From: Agromyces humatus
Lineage (GTDB): Bacteria; Actinomycetota; Actinomycetes; Actinomycetales; Microbacteriaceae
DNA length: 64,000 nt
Reading direction: 5' to 3'
NCBI RefSeq assembly: GCF_021228295.1
Contig: NZ_JAJQPD010000001.1
Span: 372,001-436,000 of the forward strand
The notes beneath the pieces were generated by a model, which saw nothing but the letters and a program-made list of their open reading frames with translations, ran no database searches and was not told the DNA's origin. Below, piece by piece: positions 41,584 to 50,162 of the stretch; within the stretch, counting starts at the first letter, position 1, and each line of letters starts with the position of its first letter. A program made the position numbers and the translations under genes.

Positions 41584-42618
41584 CTACTCGCCCGACGCGC
41601 GGATCGCGTCGTAGAGCGTCTGCTGCGAGTCCGTGGTGATGAACTCGTCGAGCAGGGGCGTCAGCGCCTCAGTGAACGCCTCGCCGTCGACCTCTTCGAA
41701 GGTCGCGCCGCCGGCCTCGGCACCGGCGATGGCTTCCTCGGTCTCGGTCTTCCAGAGGTCGGTGTGGTTCTCCCAGGCCGTCGTCCAGCCTTCGTCGAAC
41801 GCGGCGCGATCCTCCTCCGACATCTCAGCCAGCGTGTCGGTGTTGCTGATGAGGAAGTCGGCACCGATCAGGTGACGCGTGTACGAGAAGAACGGCGCGA
41901 CTTCGTAGTGCTTCTGGGTGAAGTACGAGATCTCGTTGTTCTCGGCGCCGTCGATGACGCCCGACTGCAAGCCGGTGTAGACCTCGGAGAACGCCATCGG
42001 GGTGGGCGATGCGCCCAGCGCGTTGATCATCGAGATGAAGACCGGGCTCTCCTGAACTCGGATCTTCTTGCCCGCGAGGTCGGCCGGCGTGTCGGCGATG
42101 CTGTCCTTGGTGTAGCTGCTGCGGGCGCCCTGAGTCAGTCCGCCGACGACGGTGATGTTGTCGCTCTCCTCGAGCGACGCGTAGACGTCGCCGACCACCG
42201 CGTCGTCGCTCAGCACCGACATCTGGTGGTCGATCGAGTCGAACACGGTGGGAAGGCTGAAGATGACGAAGTCGTCGTTCACGTTCTCGAGCTGCGGGGC
42301 CGAGACGATCGCCAGGTCGATCACGCCGTCCTTCACGGACTGGATGTACTCGGCCTGGTCGCCGAGCTGGGAGTCGGGGTACACCTCGATGTTCCAGCGG
42401 CCATCGGTGGCCTCGCTGAGCTCTTCGCCGAAGGCCTGCAGCGCGATGAACGAGGGGTGCTCCTGCGTCTGGTTGAGGGCGAGCTTCATCGTCGTGGGCT
42501 CGACGTTGCCGCCGTCGGTCGCCTCGCCGGCGCCTCCCGAGTTGCCGGCGCACCCGGCCAGGGTGAGCGCCGCCACTCCGACGATCGCGGAGGCCTGCAA
42601 CAGACGTGTGATCTTCAT
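41584..42618 (-). CDS. dctP: TRAP transporter substrate-binding lipoprotein
   Basis: 344-aa binding protein. Signal peptide with lipobox LAGC (mature Cys at about residue 23), then the DctP fold: LNQTQEHPSFIALQAFGEEL, YPDSQLGDQAEYIQSVKDG and KKIRVQESPVFISMINALGA, where the Arg in KIRVQ is the residue that binds a ligand carboxylate in this family, and SGVIDGAENN. The ligand is therefore probably an organic or sugar acid. ATG 42618 is preceded by AGGAG 8 nt upstream, and the leader is about 140 nt. First gene of the leftward dctPQM operon, controlled by a LacI-type operator. Confidence 0.92.
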   Translation of the reverse strand: MKITRLLQASAIVGVAALTLAGCAGNSGGAGEATDGGNVEPTTMKLALNQTQEHPSFIALQAFGEELSEATDGRWNIEVYPDSQLGDQAEYIQSVKDGVIDLAIVSAPQLENVNDDFVIFSLPTVFDSIDHQMSVLSDDAVVGDVYASLEESDNITVVGGLTQGARSSYTKDSIADTPADLAGKKIRVQESPVFISMINALGASPTPMAFSEVYTGLQSGVIDGAENNEISYFTQKHYEVAPFFSYTRHLIGADFLISNTDTLAEMSEEDRAAFDEGWTTAWENHTDLWKTETEEAIAGAEAGGATFEEVDGEAFTEALTPLLDEFITTDSQQTLYDAIRASGE

Positions 42619-42765
42619 TCCTGATGCTCCTTTGCATGGCAGACGAACACCGTGCCGGCCGAGTCTCGGGTGGCCGTCGGGGGTCGCATGCGGCGTTGCG
42701 CGCCCGGTCGGGCGCGATGTGCTGTGTGATGTCGCCGAGCGCCCATGAGGCCTCTCGACTGCATC

Positions 42766-42804
42766 AATCTACGCAGCGGTCACCGCGCTGGCAACCAGTT
42801 GCCA
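42766..42804 (-). promoter_or_regulatory. dctP promoter with perfect LacI-type operator
   Basis: On the minus strand: -35 TTGCCA (42794-42789), exactly 17 nt, -10 TAGATT (42771-42766). The -35 box is half of the perfect palindrome TGGCAAC-CA-GTTGCCA (42789-42804; the sequence shown is the plus strand). The centre pair and symmetrical 7-bp arms are what a LacI-family dimer needs, and the same half-site is in the lacI promoter at 38268-38274. Confidence 0.8.
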
Positions 42805-42845
42805 AATGTTGTCCGCCGACCCCGGCGGGAGCGCGAGGGCGCGGT

Positions 42846-44276
42846 TCAGCGCACGATGTGCATGGCGCGGGCGGCGTCGGTGAGCGAGCCCGTGAGCGAC
42901 GGGTAGACGGGGAACGCCTCGGCGAACTGGTCGACCGTGAGGCGGTGCTCGATCGCGAGCGCGAGCGGGAAGATGAGCTCGGAGGCCTTCGGCGCGACGA
43001 TCACTCCGCCGATGATGCCGCCCGAGCCGCTGGAGGCGAAGAGCTTGACGAAGCCGTCCCGGATGCCCATCATCTTCGCGCGAGGGTTCGACGAGAGCGG
43101 CAGCTTGTAGACCACACCCGGAACGACGCCCTCGTCGATCTCCTTCTCGGTCCAGCCGACCGTGGCGATCTCGGGCTGCGTGAAGATGTTCGAGGTGATG
43201 TTGCGATTCTCGGGCGGGTTCACGATGTCTCCCATCGCGTGGAACACGGCCGTGCGCCCCTGCATCGACGCGACCGAGGCGAGCGGCACGAACGTCGTGC
43301 AGTCGCCGGCGGCGTAGATGTTCGGCATCGAGGTGCGGGCGACACGATTCACGCGGATGTGTCCGCTCTCGGCGAGCTGGACGCCGGCGGCCTCGAGGCC
43401 GAGGTCGGCGGTGTTCGGCACCGAGCCGACCGCCATCAGGCAGTGGCTGCCCCGCACCTCGCGTCCGTCGGTGAGGGTCGCGACCACCGAGTCGCCGTCG
43501 CGCACGACCGATTCGGCGCGCGACTTGTTCAGGACCTTCATGCCGTTGCGCTTGAAGACCTTCTCGATGACGGATGCCGCGTCCTGGTCTTCACCCGGAA
43601 GCACCTGGTCGCGGCTGGAGATGAGCGTCACCTTGGCTCCGAGCGCGCGGTACGCCGACGCGAACTCGGCGCCCGTGACTCCGGAACCCACGACGATGAG
43701 ATGCTCGGGCACCCGCTCGAGCTGGTAGAGCTGGGTCCACGTGAGGATGCGCTCGCCGTCGGGGACGGCCGTCGGCAGCACTCGCGGGCTCGCGCCGACC
43801 GAGATGACGAGCGTGTCGGCCTCGATGCGATCGAAGTCGGTGCCGCCCCTGGCTGTCGAGACGATGACCGCGTTCGGCCCGTCGAGGCGCCCCTCGCCCT
43901 GCACGAGGCGCACGCCCGCTTCGAGCAGGTTGCTGCGCAGGTCGTCGGACTGCTGGGCGGCGAGACCGAGGAGCCGCTTGTTCACCGCAGCGAGGTTGAT
44001 GGCGACCTCGGGCTTGACCGCCTTGTCGCCCGACCCCTTCGCGAAGAACTGCACGCCGAGATCGCCTGCCTCCTTGACCGCGTTCGAGGCCTCGGCCGTC
44101 GCGATGAGCGACTTCGACGGAACCACATCGGTGAGCACCGCGGCACCGCCGACCCCGGCACGTTCGATGAGCGTCACCTCGGCTCCGAGCTGCGCGGCCG
44201 CGCGCGCGGCCTCGTACCCGCCGGGCCCTCCTCCGAGGACGGCAATGCGTTGTGTGCGCTCGAACTCGTAGGCCAT
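42846..44276 (-). CDS. lpdA: LpdA-type NAD(P)H-quinone dehydrogenase (flavoprotein disulfide reductase fold, no redox cysteines)
   Basis: 476-aa member of the pyridine-nucleotide disulfide reductase fold. The FAD motif is IAVLGGGPGGYEAARAAAQL, NAD motif LIVVGSGVTGAEFASAYRAL and second FAD motif IYAAGDCTTFVPLA. Where true lipoamide dehydrogenases have GGTCLNVGC, this protein reads GGAAVLTDVVPSK, with both redox cysteines gone, as in mycobacterial LpdA (Rv3303c), an NAD(P)H-quinone reductase. ATG 44276 is used; GTG 44282 is an alternative. It is divergent from the purine nucleoside phosphorylase gene. Confidence 0.88.
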   Translation of the reverse strand: MAYEFERTQRIAVLGGGPGGYEAARAAAQLGAEVTLIERAGVGGAAVLTDVVPSKSLIATAEASNAVKEAGDLGVQFFAKGSGDKAVKPEVAINLAAVNKRLLGLAAQQSDDLRSNLLEAGVRLVQGEGRLDGPNAVIVSTARGGTDFDRIEADTLVISVGASPRVLPTAVPDGERILTWTQLYQLERVPEHLIVVGSGVTGAEFASAYRALGAKVTLISSRDQVLPGEDQDAASVIEKVFKRNGMKVLNKSRAESVVRDGDSVVATLTDGREVRGSHCLMAVGSVPNTADLGLEAAGVQLAESGHIRVNRVARTSMPNIYAAGDCTTFVPLASVASMQGRTAVFHAMGDIVNPPENRNITSNIFTQPEIATVGWTEKEIDEGVVPGVVYKLPLSSNPRAKMMGIRDGFVKLFASSGSGGIIGGVIVAPKASELIFPLALAIEHRLTVDQFAEAFPVYPSLTGSLTDAARAMHIVR

Positions 44277-44348
44277 GCTCACATTCTGTCAGTCCCGGCA
44301 CCGCCGCCCGCATTCGAGCACGACCGCGCCGCGACATCCGCTGCGCCC

Positions 44349-44354
44349 TAGAGT
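44349..44354 (+). promoter_or_regulatory. -10 box TAGAGT for the nucleoside phosphorylase, leaderless arrangement
   Basis: TAGAGT, then 6 nt, then ATG 44361. An in-frame ATG at 44358 would lie within the spacer and is less likely. Confidence 0.5.
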
Positions 44355-44360
44355 GGTGTG

Positions 44361-45188
44361 ATGCACGACGCGAACCCGCTCGACGACCCCAATGCAGACC
44401 CCTTCGCCATCGCCGCCGAGGCGGCCGCGAAGATCGCCGAACTCACCGGTGTCGACCATCACGATGTCGCCCTCACCCTCGGCAGCGGCTGGGGCCGTGC
44501 CGCCGAGCTCATCGGCGAGACCACGCACACGATCGCGGCCACCGAGGTGCCCGGCTTCTCGAAGCCGGCACTCGAAGGGCACGTCGGCACGCTGCGCTCG
44601 GTGCTGCTGCCGAGCGGCAAGCGCGCGCTCGTCATCGGCGCCCGCACCCATTACTACGAGGGCCACGGCGTTCGCCGGGTCGTTCACTCGGTGCGAACGG
44701 CCGCCGCCACCGGGGTATCCGTCATGATCCTGACCAACGGCGCCGGCGGCATCAAGGAGCACTGGACGCCCGGCACTCCGGTGCTCATCAGTGACCACAT
44801 CAACCTCACGGCCGACTCGCCGCTCGAGGGCGCCACGTTCATCGACCTCACCGACCTATACTCGAAGCGACTGCGCGACCTCGCCCACTCGATCGAGCCC
44901 ACGCTCGACGAGGGCGTCTACTGCCAGTTCCGCGGACCGCACTACGAGACGCCCGCCGAGGTGCAGATGGCCAAGGCCATCGGCGGTCACATCGTCGGCA
45001 TGTCGACCGCGCTCGAGGCCATCGCCGCGCGTCAGGCCGGCATGGAGATCCTCGGCATGTCGCTGATCACGAACCTCGCCGCCGGCATCCAGCAGACGCC
45101 GCTGAGCCATGGCGAGGTCATCGAGGCCGGTCAGGCCGCCGAGCCGGTCATCACCCGGCTGCTCGCGAACATCGTCGCGGCCCTGTAG
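44361..45188 (+). CDS. Purine nucleoside phosphorylase (trimeric, PNP/MTAP family)
   Basis: 275-aa phosphorylase. VALTLGSGWGRAAELIG is the phosphate-binding start, GARTHYYEGHGVRRVVHSVR, LTNGAGGIKEHWTPG and YCQFRGPHYETPAEVQM are the family blocks, with MSTALEAIAARQAGMEILGMS near the end. It cleaves purine nucleosides with phosphate to base and ribose-1-phosphate. A phosphomutase gene 21 nt downstream can turn the pentose-1-phosphate into the 5-phosphate, so the pair makes a short catabolic operon that fits the nucleoside transporter further right. Confidence 0.93.
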   Translation: MHDANPLDDPNADPFAIAAEAAAKIAELTGVDHHDVALTLGSGWGRAAELIGETTHTIAATEVPGFSKPALEGHVGTLRSVLLPSGKRALVIGARTHYYEGHGVRRVVHSVRTAAATGVSVMILTNGAGGIKEHWTPGTPVLISDHINLTADSPLEGATFIDLTDLYSKRLRDLAHSIEPTLDEGVYCQFRGPHYETPAEVQMAKAIGGHIVGMSTALEAIAARQAGMEILGMSLITNLAAGIQQTPLSHGEVIEAGQAAEPVITRLLANIVAAL

Positions 45189-45209
45189 GCGATCGGAAGG
45201 GACCAGCGG

Positions 45210-46931
45210 ATGTCGCAGCACATCGACCCCCGCGACGCGCAGCGCGTCGCCCTCGCCGAGGCGTGGATCGCCCAAGACCCCGACCCCGAGACGCGTGACG
45301 AACTCGCCGCGATCATCGTGGCGGTGCGCGGCGGCGACCCTGAGGCATCCGCCGACCTCGCCGACCGTTTCGACACCCGCCTCGCCTTCGGCACCGCCGG
45401 CCTCCGCGGTGCGATCGCCGCGGGGCCCAACCGCATGAACCGTGTGCTCGTGGCCCAGGCGGCCGCGGGACTCGCGGCCTATCTCGTCGAGCGGGCGACG
45501 CCCGGCTCGACGCCGTCGATCGTGGTCGGCTACGACGGCCGAAAGAACTCCGACGTGTTCGCTCGCGACACGGCCGAGATCATGGCGGGCGCGGGCCTGC
45601 GTGCCGTGCTGCTCCCCCGCCTGCTGCCGACACCGGTGCTCGCGTTCGCCGTGCGCCACCTCGGCATGTCGGCCGGTGTCATGGTCACCGCCTCGCACAA
45701 CCCGCCGAACGACAACGGCTACAAGGTCTACCTCGGCGGCGACGACCACGGCTCGCAGATCGTCGCCCCCGCCGATGCCGAGATCGCCGCGCACATCACC
45801 CGCATCGCCGAGACCCGAGCCGTCCCCGACCTGCCGCGCGGCACATTCTGGACGGCGGCAGAGTCGGTCATCGACGAGTACGTGCGGCAGACGGCACTCG
45901 TGGCCTCGCCGACCGGCGCGGCACCCGCCGCGCAGCCGCGGGTCGTCTACACGGCGATGCACGGCGTGGGCTGGCAGACGATGTCGCGGGTGCTCGAGAC
46001 GGCAGGCTTCGAGACGCCGACGCTCGTCGACGAGCAGATCGCTCCCGACGCGGCCTTCCCCACGGTGGCGTTCCCGAACCCCGAAGAGCCGGGTGCCATG
46101 GACCTCAGCTTCGAACGAGCCCGCGCCGTCGACGCCGAGCTCATCGTCGCGAACGACCCCGACGCCGATCGGCTCGCGATCGCGATTCCCGACTCCGCCG
46201 CCACCGAGGGCTACCGGCGCCTCACCGGCAACGAGGTCGGGCTGACGCTCGGCTGGCAAGCTGCCCGCCGCGCCGCCGACGCGCCCGGCGACTCCGGCGC
46301 GAACGGGGCGCTGGCGTGTTCGATCGTCTCGTCGCCCGGGCTCGAGGCGGTCGCGAGGGCACACGACCTCGACTTCGAGGCGACGCTCACGGGCTTCAAG
46401 TGGATCTCGCGCGCCCCCGGCCTCGTCTTCGGCTTCGAAGAGGCCCTCGGCTACCTCGTGAACCCTGGCACCGTGCGCGACAAAGACGGCATCTCGGCCG
46501 GGCTCGCGTTCCTCACGCTCGCCGCCGAGTTGAAGGCCGAGGGCCGAACGGTCGCCGACCACCTCGACGAGTTCGTCGAGCGATTCGGATGCCACGCCTC
46601 GGGCCAGGTCTCGATCAGGGTCACCGACCTCTCGCGCATCGGCGAGGTCATGGCGCGCCTGCGCACCGAACCGCCGGCCTCGGTCGGCGGCATCCGGGTC
46701 GAGCGCATCGAAGACCTCGCCGACGGATTCGGCGCCCTTCCGCCGTCAGACGTGCTGCGCATCGTGCTCGAGGGCGGCGCACGAGTCATGGTGCGCCCCA
46801 GCGGCACCGAGCCGAAGCTCAAGGTCTACATCGACGCCGTCTCGGTCGACGGAACGGTGGCCGAGCGGCGAGCTGCGGCATCCGCTGCGGTCGCCGCGCT
46901 CGACGCAGGCATGCGCGAACTCGTCGAGTAG
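45210..46931 (+). CDS. Phospho-sugar mutase (phosphomannomutase/phosphopentomutase-like)
   Basis: 573-aa alpha-D-phosphohexomutase family enzyme. The catalytic serine is in MVTASHNPPNDNGYKVYLGG, the metal loop is NDPDADRLAIAI, the sugar loop is FEEALGY, and the phosphate-binding loop is RPSGTEPKLKVYID. Length and the N-terminal RFDTRLAFGTAGLRG fit the PGM2-like branch, which acts on ribose- and deoxyribose-1-phosphate as well as hexoses. Following the purine nucleoside phosphorylase, a phosphopentomutase role is likely (inference). A GGAAGGGA site precedes ATG 45210. Confidence 0.9.
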   Translation: MSQHIDPRDAQRVALAEAWIAQDPDPETRDELAAIIVAVRGGDPEASADLADRFDTRLAFGTAGLRGAIAAGPNRMNRVLVAQAAAGLAAYLVERATPGSTPSIVVGYDGRKNSDVFARDTAEIMAGAGLRAVLLPRLLPTPVLAFAVRHLGMSAGVMVTASHNPPNDNGYKVYLGGDDHGSQIVAPADAEIAAHITRIAETRAVPDLPRGTFWTAAESVIDEYVRQTALVASPTGAAPAAQPRVVYTAMHGVGWQTMSRVLETAGFETPTLVDEQIAPDAAFPTVAFPNPEEPGAMDLSFERARAVDAELIVANDPDADRLAIAIPDSAATEGYRRLTGNEVGLTLGWQAARRAADAPGDSGANGALACSIVSSPGLEAVARAHDLDFEATLTGFKWISRAPGLVFGFEEALGYLVNPGTVRDKDGISAGLAFLTLAAELKAEGRTVADHLDEFVERFGCHASGQVSIRVTDLSRIGEVMARLRTEPPASVGGIRVERIEDLADGFGALPPSDVLRIVLEGGARVMVRPSGTEPKLKVYIDAVSVDGTVAERRAAASAAVAALDAGMRELVE

Positions 46932-46986
46932 CCCGTCGACCGGAATTGCTGTTCGGCTGCTCGGCAGCTCCGCTGGTGCGATGTCT

Positions 46987-47045
46987 GCGCCACTTCGACG
47001 GGCTGCGCGCCAGTTCGAATGGCGCAGAGGATGCAGAAGTGGCGC
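46987..47045. terminator. Nested inverted repeats between convergent genes
   Basis: An outer perfect 10-bp stem GCGCCACTTC (46987-46996)/GAAGTGGCGC (47036-47045) encloses an inner hairpin GCGCCA-GTTCGAA-TGGCGC (47007-47025). It fills most of the 126-nt gap between the mutase and the EIIA gene, and probably ends both transcripts. Confidence 0.6.
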
Positions 47046-47057
47046 GGAGCGTGATCC

Positions 47058-47537
47058 TTAGACTGCGGTCTCGCCGCTCGAACCGATGCCCAGCAGGCCG
47101 CGAACCTCGGCCGCGGTCGTCGCGCGCGCAAGCCGCGCCACCGTTCCGCCGTCGTTGAAGACGTTGGCGAGCGACGCCACGGATGCGACATGGTCTTCGG
47201 CGTTCGCGACGGCGAGCCCCACGACGACCCGCACAGGATCGTTGTGCGGGTGTCCGAACGCCACGGGCTCGGCCAGGGTGACGACCGCGAGCCCCTCGCG
47301 GCGCACGTCGGGCCCCGGCCTCGCGTGCGCGAGCGCAAGGCCCGGCGCGATGACGACGTACGCGCCGAACTCCTCGATGACCGAGATCATGCGGTCGGAG
47401 TACTCGGCCCGCGTCGAACCCGACAACCTCAGCGCACGCCCGGCGAGGCGCACGGCGTCACGCCAATCGGTCGCGTGCGCGCCCAGCATGATCGCGGCGT
47501 CGGCCAGCGGAGGGAAGGTCATCTGGAGTCCATTCAC
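47058..47537 (-). CDS. PTS sugar transporter subunit IIA (fructose/ascorbate type)
   Basis: 159-aa single-domain EIIA. The phosphorylated histidine is H71 in VVIAPGLALAHARPG, followed by VTLAEPVAFGHPHNDPVRVV, as in UlaC/mannitol-type EIIA proteins. No EIIB or EIIC gene is nearby, so it is an orphan: it either serves a distant permease or acts as a regulator. Start GTG 47537; ATG 47522 is a good alternative that removes five residues. It lies 49 nt after the adenosine deaminase stop on the same strand, so the two may be co-transcribed. Confidence 0.82.
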   Translation of the reverse strand: MNGLQMTFPPLADAAIMLGAHATDWRDAVRLAGRALRLSGSTRAEYSDRMISVIEEFGAYVVIAPGLALAHARPGPDVRREGLAVVTLAEPVAFGHPHNDPVRVVVGLAVANAEDHVASVASLANVFNDGGTVARLARATTAAEVRGLLGIGSSGETAV

Positions 47538-47586
47538 GCGGCGGTCGGATGCGAGCCGGGTCGCGGCATGCGTCGTTCGGCGGGGT

Positions 47587-48708
47587 TCAGGCCTCGTCGA
47601 AGCCGTCTTGGATGAGCTCGGCGAGTTCTTCGCGGTCGTCGAGCGGGAGGAAGGCCGACGCTGCGGCGTTCAACTGGAAGGTCTCGAAGTCGTCGAGGTC
47701 GTACCCGAACGCGTCGGCCAGCAGCGCGAGCTCGCGCGTGAGCGACGTGCCGCTCTGCAGGCGATTGTCGACGTTCACCGTGACCCGGAACCCGAGCTGG
47801 TACAGCAGGTCGAACGGGTGATCCACGAGCTCGTCGCCCCATGCCGCGATGGCACCGGTCTGCACGTTGGACGACGGACTCGTCTCGAGCGCGACCTCGC
47901 GGTCGCGCACCCATTGGGCGATCGGGCCGAGCGAGACGTACGTGTTCTCGTCGTCTTGACGCTCGATGACGAGGTCTTCGGCGATGCGCACGCCGTGGCC
48001 GAGTCGAAGCGCGCGGCCGTCGAGCAGGGCGCTGCGGATGGACTCGAGCCCGTCTGCCTCGCCCGCGTGGATGGTCACCGGCATGAACTGGCCCGCAAGG
48101 TAGTCGAAGGCCGTGCGGTGCCGGCTCGGCAGGAAGCCGGCCTCGGGGCCGGCGATGTCGAAGCCGACGACGCCGCGCTCACGGTGGCGCACGGCGAGTT
48201 CGGCGATCTCGAGTCCGCGGTCGTTGTGCCGCATCGCGGTGACGAGCTGGCCGACGCGGATGCGGTGCCCCTGGGCCTGCACGTCGTCGAGGCCCTGCTC
48301 GATGCCCGCCTGCACGGACTCGACCGCCTCGTCGAGGCTCAGGCCGCGAGCGAGGTGCTGTTCGGGTGCCCAGCGGATCTCGCCGTAGATGACACCGTCG
48401 GCGCCGAGGTCCTGCACGAACTCGCGAGCCACGCGACTGAGGCCCGCACGGGTCTGCATGACCGCCGTCGTCAGGTCGAACGTCTTCAGGTACTCGACGA
48501 GCGAGCCCGAGTTCGACTGTTCGGTGAACCACGCACCGAGCGCTTCGGCATCGGCGGCGGGAACCTCGAGCCCGAGTTCGTCGGCGAGCTCGATGAGCGT
48601 CTGCGGGCGGAGCCCGCCGTCGAGGTGATCGTGCAGCGAGATCTTCGGCAGCGTCTGGATGTCGGCGCCGTCGCCCTCGAGCCGGTACTCCGTCGGAATC
48701 GTGTTCAC
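47587..48708 (-). CDS. add: Adenosine deaminase
   Basis: 373-aa zinc-dependent deaminase. PKISLHDHLDGGLRPQTLIE has the metal-binding HxH, VTIHAGEADG the third His and catalytic Glu, LRLGHGVRI the catalytic His and NVDNRLQSGTSLTRE the DN motif. It converts adenosine and deoxyadenosine to inosine forms, which the purine nucleoside phosphorylase at 44361 can cleave. GTG 48708 lies 6 nt after a TATCGT box, so the message is leaderless. A repeat pair separates it from the upstream thymidine phosphorylase gene. Confidence 0.93.
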   Translation of the reverse strand: MNTIPTEYRLEGDGADIQTLPKISLHDHLDGGLRPQTLIELADELGLEVPAADAEALGAWFTEQSNSGSLVEYLKTFDLTTAVMQTRAGLSRVAREFVQDLGADGVIYGEIRWAPEQHLARGLSLDEAVESVQAGIEQGLDDVQAQGHRIRVGQLVTAMRHNDRGLEIAELAVRHRERGVVGFDIAGPEAGFLPSRHRTAFDYLAGQFMPVTIHAGEADGLESIRSALLDGRALRLGHGVRIAEDLVIERQDDENTYVSLGPIAQWVRDREVALETSPSSNVQTGAIAAWGDELVDHPFDLLYQLGFRVTVNVDNRLQSGTSLTRELALLADAFGYDLDDFETFQLNAAASAFLPLDDREELAELIQDGFDEA

Positions 48709-48714
48709 GACTCA

Positions 48715-48720
48715 ACGATA
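48715..48720 (-). promoter_or_regulatory. -10 box TATCGT for add, leaderless arrangement
   Basis: Minus-strand TATCGT, 6 nt before GTG 48708; the inverted repeat pair lies directly upstream. Confidence 0.45.
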
Positions 48721-48774
48721 GCGACACGGACGCCGCGAAGTCTCGGCATTCTCGAAGCAATGACGCGGCGCGTC

Positions 48775-48854
48775 GGTCGAGGAGCGAGGAACGAGCGCAT
48801 CGAGACCTGTTGCGGAATCTCGATACGCTCGCCGGAGCTCACTGCTCGATCGAC
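48775..48854. repeat. Inverted pair of palindromic repeats between deoA and add
   Basis: GGTCGAGGAGCGAGGAACGA... ending ATCGAGACC (48775-48807) faces TCTCGATACGCTCGCCGG... ending CTCGATCGAC (48818-48854). This is the GGTCGAGGAGCG/CGAGACC subfamily of the repeat seen elsewhere in the window. It starts 6 nt after the deoA stop and may act as its terminator. Confidence 0.8.
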
Positions 48855-48860
48855 ACGCGC

Positions 48861-50162
48861 TCAGCGGGTGATGCGGTCGGCGATGAGCGGCCCGCCGTCG
48901 TCGACGGGGTCGCCTGCCGCGCCGATGCGCCAAGCGCCGTCGACGGCCTCGAGCGCGCGGCCGAAGCGCGCGGCGTCGTCGGCGTGGAGCGTGAACAGCG
49001 GCTCGCCCTTGCGCACCGTGTCGCCCGGCTTCGCGTGCAGGTCGATGCCCGCGGCGTGGTGCACCGGGTCCTCTTTTCGCGCGCGGCCCGCGCCGAGTCG
49101 CCACGCGGCGATGCCGAACGGCAGTGCCTGCTGCTCGACGAGCACGCCGTCGCGGTCGGCGGTGACGACGTGCTGCTCACGGGCGACCGGCAGTGCGGCG
49201 TCGGGGTCGCCGCCCTGGGCCGCGATCGCGCGCCGCCAGGTGTCCATGGCCCGGCCGTCGTCGAGGGCCGACTCGACGTCGGCGTCGGGCTGCCCGGCGA
49301 GGTCGAGCATCTCGCGCGCGAGCGCGATCGTGAGTTCGCGCACATCGGCGGGCCCGCCGCCGGCGAGCACCTCGACCGACTCGCGCACCTCGTTGGCGTT
49401 GCCGATCGTGAGCCCCAGCGGCACGTTCATGTTCGTGAGCAGGGCGGAGGTCGCGACCCCCGCGTCTTCGCCGAGCTCGACCATCGTGCGTGCGAGCTCG
49501 CGGGAGCGTTCGATGTCGGTGAGGAAGGCCCCCGATCCGAACTTCACGTCGAGCACGAGCGCGCCCGTGCCCTCGGCGATCTTCTTCGACATGATCGACG
49601 ACGCGATCAGCGGGATCGCCTCGACGGTGCCCGTGATGTCGCGCAGTGCGTAGAGCTTCTTGTCGGCGGGGGCGAGGCCCGCACCCGCGGCGCAGATGAC
49701 GCCGCCGACGTCGCGCAGCTGTGCGAACATCTCGTCGTTGGTGAGGTCGGCCCGCCAACCCGGGATCGATTCGAGCTTGTCGAGCGTGCCCCCGGTGTGC
49801 CCGAGCCCGCGGCCCGAGAGCTGCGGCACTGCCACGCCGAACGACGCCACGAGCGGCATCAGCGGCAGGGTGATCTTGTCGCCGACCCCGCCCGTCGAGT
49901 GCTTGTCGCTCGTCGGCTTGCCGAGCCCCGAGAAGTCCATGCGCTCGCCGCTCGCGATCATCGCCATGGTCAGGTCGCGGATCTCGCGTCGGGACATGCC
50001 GTTGAGGAAGATCGCCATGGTCATCGCCGACATCTGCTCGTCGGCGACGTAGCCGCGGGTGTACGCGTCGACGAGCCAGTCGATCTCGGGTGTCTCGAGC
50101 TCGCGACCGTCGCGCTTCGCGCGGATCAGGTCGACGGCGTCGAAGGCTTCGATGGCGCTCAT
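48861..50162 (-). CDS. deoA: Thymidine (pyrimidine-nucleoside) phosphorylase
   Basis: 433-aa enzyme. DKHSTGGVGDKITLPLMPLV is the signature phosphate-binding loop, preceded by the helical N-terminal domain with TMAIFLNGMSRREI, and followed by LDVKFGSGAFLTD and a C-terminal domain holding GDTVRKGEPLFTLH. It splits thymidine or uridine with phosphate to base and pentose-1-phosphate. Its ATG overlaps the cdd stop (ATGA at 50159-50162), so the two are coupled: deamination of cytidine feeds uridine directly to this enzyme. Confidence 0.94.
   Translation of the reverse strand: MSAIEAFDAVDLIRAKRDGRELETPEIDWLVDAYTRGYVADEQMSAMTMAIFLNGMSRREIRDLTMAMIASGERMDFSGLGKPTSDKHSTGGVGDKITLPLMPLVASFGVAVPQLSGRGLGHTGGTLDKLESIPGWRADLTNDEMFAQLRDVGGVICAAGAGLAPADKKLYALRDITGTVEAIPLIASSIMSKKIAEGTGALVLDVKFGSGAFLTDIERSRELARTMVELGEDAGVATSALLTNMNVPLGLTIGNANEVRESVEVLAGGGPADVRELTIALAREMLDLAGQPDADVESALDDGRAMDTWRRAIAAQGGDPDAALPVAREQHVVTADRDGVLVEQQALPFGIAAWRLGAGRARKEDPVHHAAGIDLHAKPGDTVRKGEPLFTLHADDAARFGRALEAVDGAWRIGAAGDPVDDGGPLIADRITR

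Noticed and set aside
47007..47025. tRNA T-arm-like hairpin with a GTTCGAA loop
   Set aside because: The loop is shifted relative to a true T-loop and no acceptor, D or anticodon arms surround it; it is part of nested inverted repeats.
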